Origin: Cyclospora cayetanensis
Taxonomy: Eukaryota; Apicomplexa; Conoidasida; Eucoccidiorida; Eimeriidae
Length of the DNA: 64,000 nt
Assembly (NCBI RefSeq): GCF_002999335.1
Contig: NW_020312203.1
Location: 124,001 to 188,000 of the forward strand
Direction: 5' to 3'
The position numbers were made by a program, and so were the translations under genes. The notes beneath the pieces are model-generated. The model searched no databases, was not told the origin of the DNA, and saw only the letters and a program-made list of their open reading frames with translations. Below are positions 59,601 to 64,000 of this stretch, piece by piece; position 1 is the stretch's first letter, and every line of letters starts with the position of its first letter.

Positions 59601-62335
59601 CAAAAGCAATGCTGCTGCTACTGCACTGGCTGCTGCTGCGGGTGGTATCTTGTCAGGCTTCCTAGCAGCCCGGGCCTCCGTTGTTTCTCGCGGGTCGTTG
59701 GCGGCGCTACCCGGGCGAATGCAAGCAGAGCTTAGTGCACTCAAGTACCGCGCCAAGGCTGCAGCGCAGCTGCAGAGGTCTGCTGCCGCTGCTGCTGCTG
59801 CTGCTGCCCGCAATGCGGCAACTGCTGATGAACGTGAACATTTCTATTGTCGTGCTGCTGCTTTGCTTTTAGTATCATGCTTTTCCATGTGTTTATGATA
59901 GGGTGAGGTGGCCTTAAAGGAAGAAGAGGGAACTGAGAATGCAGGGACTTGTGTAGTGACAGAACGTGTCGAAACGCTGCTATAGAATTGTATTTAACAT
60001 AGCTGGACTCCAGAGATCTCAGCAAACGCCCTGTGGCCATTATTGTGTCTCCCGCCATAGGCGTTGCATAATAACCAGGAAACTCAAGTATATGTAACCG
60101 ACGACTGGGCTTACCAGGCATGAGACACTTGTACCAACACCGTCGCAGGAAACCTCAACACATCTGGAAGTGCCAGTGCGGCTGCCTCTGCAGGTCTGCC
60201 TCTCCCACTACTGCAGAGCACTTTGTTGAAGACGATCGCAGCCCACAGCCGTCTACTTCACAGCGCATCACATCCAACGATGGGGGCTTTGAGGCTGTCC
60301 AGCCGACACCGGCTGTTTTTAAGCTACATGGAGCATCCACTAGAGCGGTCAGCGCAGCCGCCGCTAGGGCTGCTTGTGCACGGCGGACTGCACTAGCGAA
60401 AGCGGCGAACGCAGAAGAAAAACTGCGTGTAAAGGAGCTTGATGGCCAGTGGGCCGCCCCTTTAGATGAAGAACACAAGGCAGCGACGCCTCCTACAGGG
60501 ATGGCTCCCGTTAAAGCAGCAGGTGCAGCAACAGAGGAAATGACCGGTGCTGTCATTTTGGGGGAAACTCTGGCGGCTGCGGCGTCTCAGGCACTCTCTC
60601 TGACGGAACGGCACAGAAGTCAGTCTTTTGTTAGCTCCCAATACAAATGTAACACTCTCTCGATCGCTCGAAGGGACCCAAGTGCAACTACCTGCGGTGC
60701 AGGGGTCCAAACACTAACGCTACTTCTAGGATTTCAAGCCGCAGGCCACCGACCCCGACTCGTTAAAAGCAGCCATATACCATGCACATTGAAGGCTTGC
60801 TCAGTAATATATTTAATTTTTCACGGGCTGTACTAAACAAAAGTTCACTATAATACCTCCACGAGTCTCATCCTGCTTGTCGGATTACTACAGAAGTGAG
60901 GGTGCGACAAGAATCCGCCAGCAACGAAATTTGGGAAATCTGCAGCTCCGCCAGGCGTCCCCAAGGCCCCCAGGATGCCTTTAGTTTACGCCAAGATTCA
61001 CAAAGAAAGCCATCTCCAGAGAGGCAAGAGTCACGTGAGAGACCGCAGGAGAGCCTGATAAATCAAGAGCACCAGCCACAGCAAGAGCACAAGCCTCAAG
61101 AAGAGCAACAATTCCGTGTTCAGCCAAACAAGACCTTCCTTCTGTATGATACTGCAGTGGGGCGGCGTGCACTCACAGCTTCTACAGCGCCGGAGGCCCA
61201 GAAGGGACTCACTGTAAGAAGCGTGCTTCATAGTAGCAGTGCTGTCGCAGTATCGTCTTGAACCGTTGCTCCTGAGGCTATCGATATGGTGCAGCTTCAA
61301 GGCTCTCGTTGCTTGTCGTACACTCCTGACTGTTTCTGTTACTCCGGGGGTACCCGAAATGATTCTTTGGCCTTCTCGATGACCTATCCTAGATAGCGAT
61401 CCGTGGTTTGTATGACCTAATGCCACGAAATTTGTGCCTGCACGCAAAACAAATTCATGCATCAAATCGCATGGTCCCGTTCGTCTCTGACTGCTAACTT
61501 ACACTGCATTTGAGGCCTCTCCTCCGCATGTATATTATAGCTGTAGGCCGGTACCTCAAATGTGGATACTCACAAAGGCATCGGATCTGGGTGCTTGCTC
61601 AAACTCATTAACCTATCCCTGCAGTGAGAGCAAAAGGGCCTCTTGAGGCCACTGCTTGACATGGGCCTTGCAGCCCAGACTGGAAAGAAGCACAACAATA
61701 TGGTATGAGCACGCTGACGGCGAGGAGCAACGCAAATATTTCCGACTTGATGTCCGTGCAGGCCTCTGGGCCCCCATGTGGGCTCAAGGGGGGCCTCGAG
61801 GTGATGCCTCAACTGATTGATTTTGGGGTGGTATCTGTGGGATCGTCTACACTTTGTCGGGTGTCTGCACGTCTCCTTGGAACTGAGGGAAGCCGAGTCA
61901 CCGCCAAGATAGAGGCACTTAATGGGCCTCCCGGAGTATCAGTGGATGTCGCAGAGTCAACTCCAGGACAGGTTCGGAACCCCCGTTGATGCTCTAGTCG
62001 CGCAGTACCTGCTGAGCGTACTACATGTTCTCACTACTGTAACCACAGACGCGAGACTGTTTGTGCGTACAATCGTTGTGCGGTTGCTGCAGGTAGCTGC
62101 GGGCTTAAAGTGGAAAGGTGCCGTACGGCTGAAAACCGCCCTATCACCTTCAAATAAAGCCATGGGTACAATGCCAAGTCTTCTGACAGCTGTCCTCAGC
62201 ATCGCCACTCAGCGGCACGTGGCGTGTGTGCCTATCCGCGCTCTTATTAGCGAAGAGACGGCTCCACACAGGAATGCCCGCGAGGACGTACTTCCCTGCG
62301 AATGGGGTATTGGCCCCTCGCAGAGTGAGCCTTAG
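50633..62335 (+). CDS. SPAG17: large axonemal central-pair protein, SPAG17/PF6-like
   Basis: In other eukaryotes this protein builds the C1a projection of the flagellar central apparatus. Here it would serve the flagella of male gametes. ATG 50633 begins an Ala/Pro-rich N-terminus; at least fifteen exons follow. Family-like blocks in order: RWCVRETIPADRFAQLLGAA with LPRTGHLLLALTHR (53.3-53.45 kb), CGAVIRETLTGRVEIFMP (55.1 kb), DKTVVFPDETQITTKHHRG (from 56657), FPPFGSHEVRQFERNYAAY (59.06 kb), and a C-terminal ASPM/SPD-2/Hydin-type domain starting VMPQLIDFGVVSVGSSTLCR (61.8 kb) and ending near VACVPIRALISE. The repeated theme of a D-G-T/P-D-E-T-type strand with a conserved C-G-x-V-I-R segment is what I rely on. 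Poly-Gln and Ala tracts are inserted (52.8, 54.35, 59.2, 59.8 kb). Several exon borders are not resolved, and I cannot exclude that the ends belong to two adjacent genes. Confidence 0.72.
52788..52860 (+). repeat. CAG/CAA poly-Gln tracts in SPAG17-like gene
   Basis: Two CAG/CAA runs separated by a short His-Ile-Asp-Asp linker, coding for Gln runs. Confidence 0.8.
59210..59290 (+). repeat. short GAGGCCGCTGCAGCA tandem repeat
   Basis: Two to three copies of a 15-nt unit GAGGCCGCTGCAGCA followed by CAG/CAA-rich sequence. Probably an Ala/Glu-rich insertion in the SPAG17-like protein; the frame could not be settled from this patch alone. Confidence 0.7.
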
Positions 62336-62772
62336 GGCCCATCAGGCATCAACATTACTGAAAGTGCGCCAACATAGCACGGAGGGCCAGAGGATGGAGC
62401 ACTGGGCACCTTGCACTTCCGCGTTTCCGCGTGCCTACCAGCGCATTTCAGGATCGCTGAATCTCCTACATGCATATGCCTCTCCCTATCACCAAAGGCT
62501 CTCCTTTAACGACTGGCTCTACAAAACGCACAGGTTTTCGCCGTTGTGTTTTTGTTTTAGTAATTTTCTCTGACTTTCCGAACACATGACGGGATAAGAA
62601 GTGCCTCAATGATTCGGTGAAAGGCAAAAACGATATATACACGTGCGCCTCTAGTGTTGCGCATCGGCATGTAGAGATTGAGGACTAGTTCACTGAAACG
62701 CGTGCAGCGGGTCCAACGGGCGCAGAAAGGCAAAAAATACCCCGTTGGCGACGCTCCATGGCTCATGCGGCC
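62336..62772. other. convergent intergenic region
   Basis: Between the stop of the SPAG17-like gene and the stop of the cyclophilin gene. No gene seen. Confidence 0.45.
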
Positions 62773-64000
62773 CTACAGCTGTTCAGCGTCTGCGATTGGA
62801 TTTGCGTGTATGACGACACTGAGAATCTTTATTTCGTTGATAGGACGATTTTTCTTTCCCACGGGTTCTTTCTCTATCTTATCCAAGGTGTCCATGCCGT
62901 CAATCAGTCTTCCAAACACCGTATATACCCCGTTCAAGTGTGGCTGCCGTGAATACGTGATGAAAAACTGTGAGCCATTAGTGTTGGGAGCCCCCTGGTT
63001 GGCCATGGACAGCACGCCTCGGCGGTCATGCTATCGTGTCAAACAGCACAGCAAGCACAAGCAGAGCGTTACGTATGGTGCAATATGCAGCATTATTTAG
63101 CGCCCAAACAAGTGTACAGAGACTGTTATGAAGTCGTCCGTTGCAAGCAGAGTTGGAAGCAGCATCTCTAAGCCCTTGAATTTGCCCCACTAGTAGAGTA
63201 GTGATACGCAACTACGAACATCGCCGTGGTGGCCGCGATATACTTGCGTGAGGATTAGACAGTGGGAAAGCGTCACAGACACACCAAGCCCCGCGCACAA
63301 TTAAGGAAACACGGGATCCCCTATCTGTGGAACTAAAGAGCGGCCCTTTCCAAGAGTCCGCAGAGCAAGCAACGGCAAAGGGAGAACCAAAGCAGAAACA
63401 GGCCACGTGATGAGCTGCAAATCGATCGTCAGCTTAAGTGACACATGCAAGCACAGAGCCGAGACGCCCAGCAAATCCTATGGGGCCTCGCGCTAAGGCA
63501 TATGTTTGCTGATGCACGTGGCACACACGGTAAGGCCCTTCCCTTCCCACTTCCCAATTCCTCCAAAGAGGCCCCGAGGACGCAGCAGTAAACGTACCTT
63601 GAGAGAGGAGACGAATTCGTCTTCAAAAAAACCGCCGTAAATGGACTCGCCTCCTTTCCCGGTGTTTGTGGGGTCACCTGTCTGCACCGCGAAGCCCTTT
63701 ATGTTTCTGAGGAATAATGCCCAAGAAAATAGTTTGAAGCAGGAGAGTACGTGCAGGTACGGATCGGGGGAGTGAGCAAGTTCACAGAAAGGGGAAAGGC
63801 GCGCAGAGGAATAATTAGGGGCATCTTTGAGTTTCAGAACAGAGTGCAGCCCTCTCGGAAAACGCTGCGAACTTTCCGCTCAGTTGTACTCGCCAACTGG
63901 TCGGCCGATAATAAAACCAAAAGACACGGAAAGGGGGAAAGCAAGCAGACAGCAAGGGCACAAGCACGACGCGGCACATTTTAAGTGGATGCACAAAGAG
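62773..64000 (-). CDS. PPIL3: cyclophilin, PPIL3-type peptidyl-prolyl isomerase (5' end outside window)
   Basis: Peptidyl-prolyl cis-trans isomerase of the small nuclear, spliceosome-linked PPIL3 (cyclophilin J) type. Two exons are visible: 63706-63598 ([20 protein letters not shown] and on to [10 protein letters not shown]) and 63030-62773 ([20 protein letters not shown] and on to the stop). They join in phase. Conserved active-site residues Gln of VQTGD, Met-Ala-Asn, the Q-F-F-I-T segment and [19 protein letters not shown] are present, with the family tail IHANP near the C-terminus. The usual FMVQTGD reads FAVQTGD here. The N-terminal exon(s), which should include the MAVTLHT-type start and the catalytic Arg-Phe region, are not in the window. 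The exon at 63706 has a clear acceptor, so the rest lies beyond 64000. Confidence 0.93.

Noticed and set aside
1..64000. tRNA, rRNA or CRISPR array
   Set aside because: I scanned for T-loop GTTCGA contexts and regular direct repeats with spacers; the few hits lacked paired stems or regular spacing.

Overview
The window looks like nuclear DNA of a coccidian apicomplexan of the Eimeria/Cyclospora type. The evidence is intron-rich genes with GT/AG introns, very frequent CAG/CTG tracts that encode runs of Gln, Ala, Leu or Ser inside otherwise conserved proteins, a heme enzyme with a plastid-type leader, a flagellar gene (gamete axoneme), and a decayed Ty3/gypsy-like retroelement. No bacterial-type operons, tRNA, rRNA or CRISPR array was seen. 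All gene models were read by eye. Where exon borders are given, I checked that reading phase carries across them unless I say otherwise.

Layout. Minus strand 1889-6168: long-chain polyprenyl diphosphate synthase (Coq1 type, ubiquinone side chain) with a mitochondrial-like leader. Plus strand 6962-9283: Lys/Ser-rich nuclear-type protein with a conserved C-terminal domain. 9284-11815: gene-poor. Plus strand 11816-15430: large secreted acidic protein ending in a Cys-rich region and a sushi (CCP) domain. Minus strand 16229-25916: one Nup98-Nup96 precursor gene with GLFG repeats, the autoproteolytic domain with its HFS cleavage motif, and the Nup96 solenoid. 25917-33356: about 7 kb without an intact gene, holding a Ty3/gypsy pol relic on the minus strand (RT, RNase H region, integrase at 28600-30620; possible gag/protease up to 32.5 kb). 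Plus strand 33357-34521: ribosomal protein uL14 (RPL23). Plus strand 36002-40160: poly(ADP-ribose) glycohydrolase. Minus strand 40708-44169: uroporphyrinogen decarboxylase with a signal-plus-transit-type leader. Plus strand 45161-49416: TFIIF alpha subunit (RAP74). Plus strand 50633-62335: a large axonemal central-pair protein resembling SPAG17/PF6. Minus strand 62773 to beyond the right edge: cyclophilin of the PPIL3 type (N-terminus outside).

The genes are mostly housekeeping functions from different compartments (mitochondrion, apicoplast, nuclear pore, ribosome, Pol II initiation, ADP-ribose turnover) and do not form a pathway cluster. The most interesting items are the retained HFS autocleavage site in the Nup98-96 precursor, the sushi-domain secreted protein, the gametic-flagellum gene, the retroelement relic, and a stop-free 186-nt intron in the heme gene.
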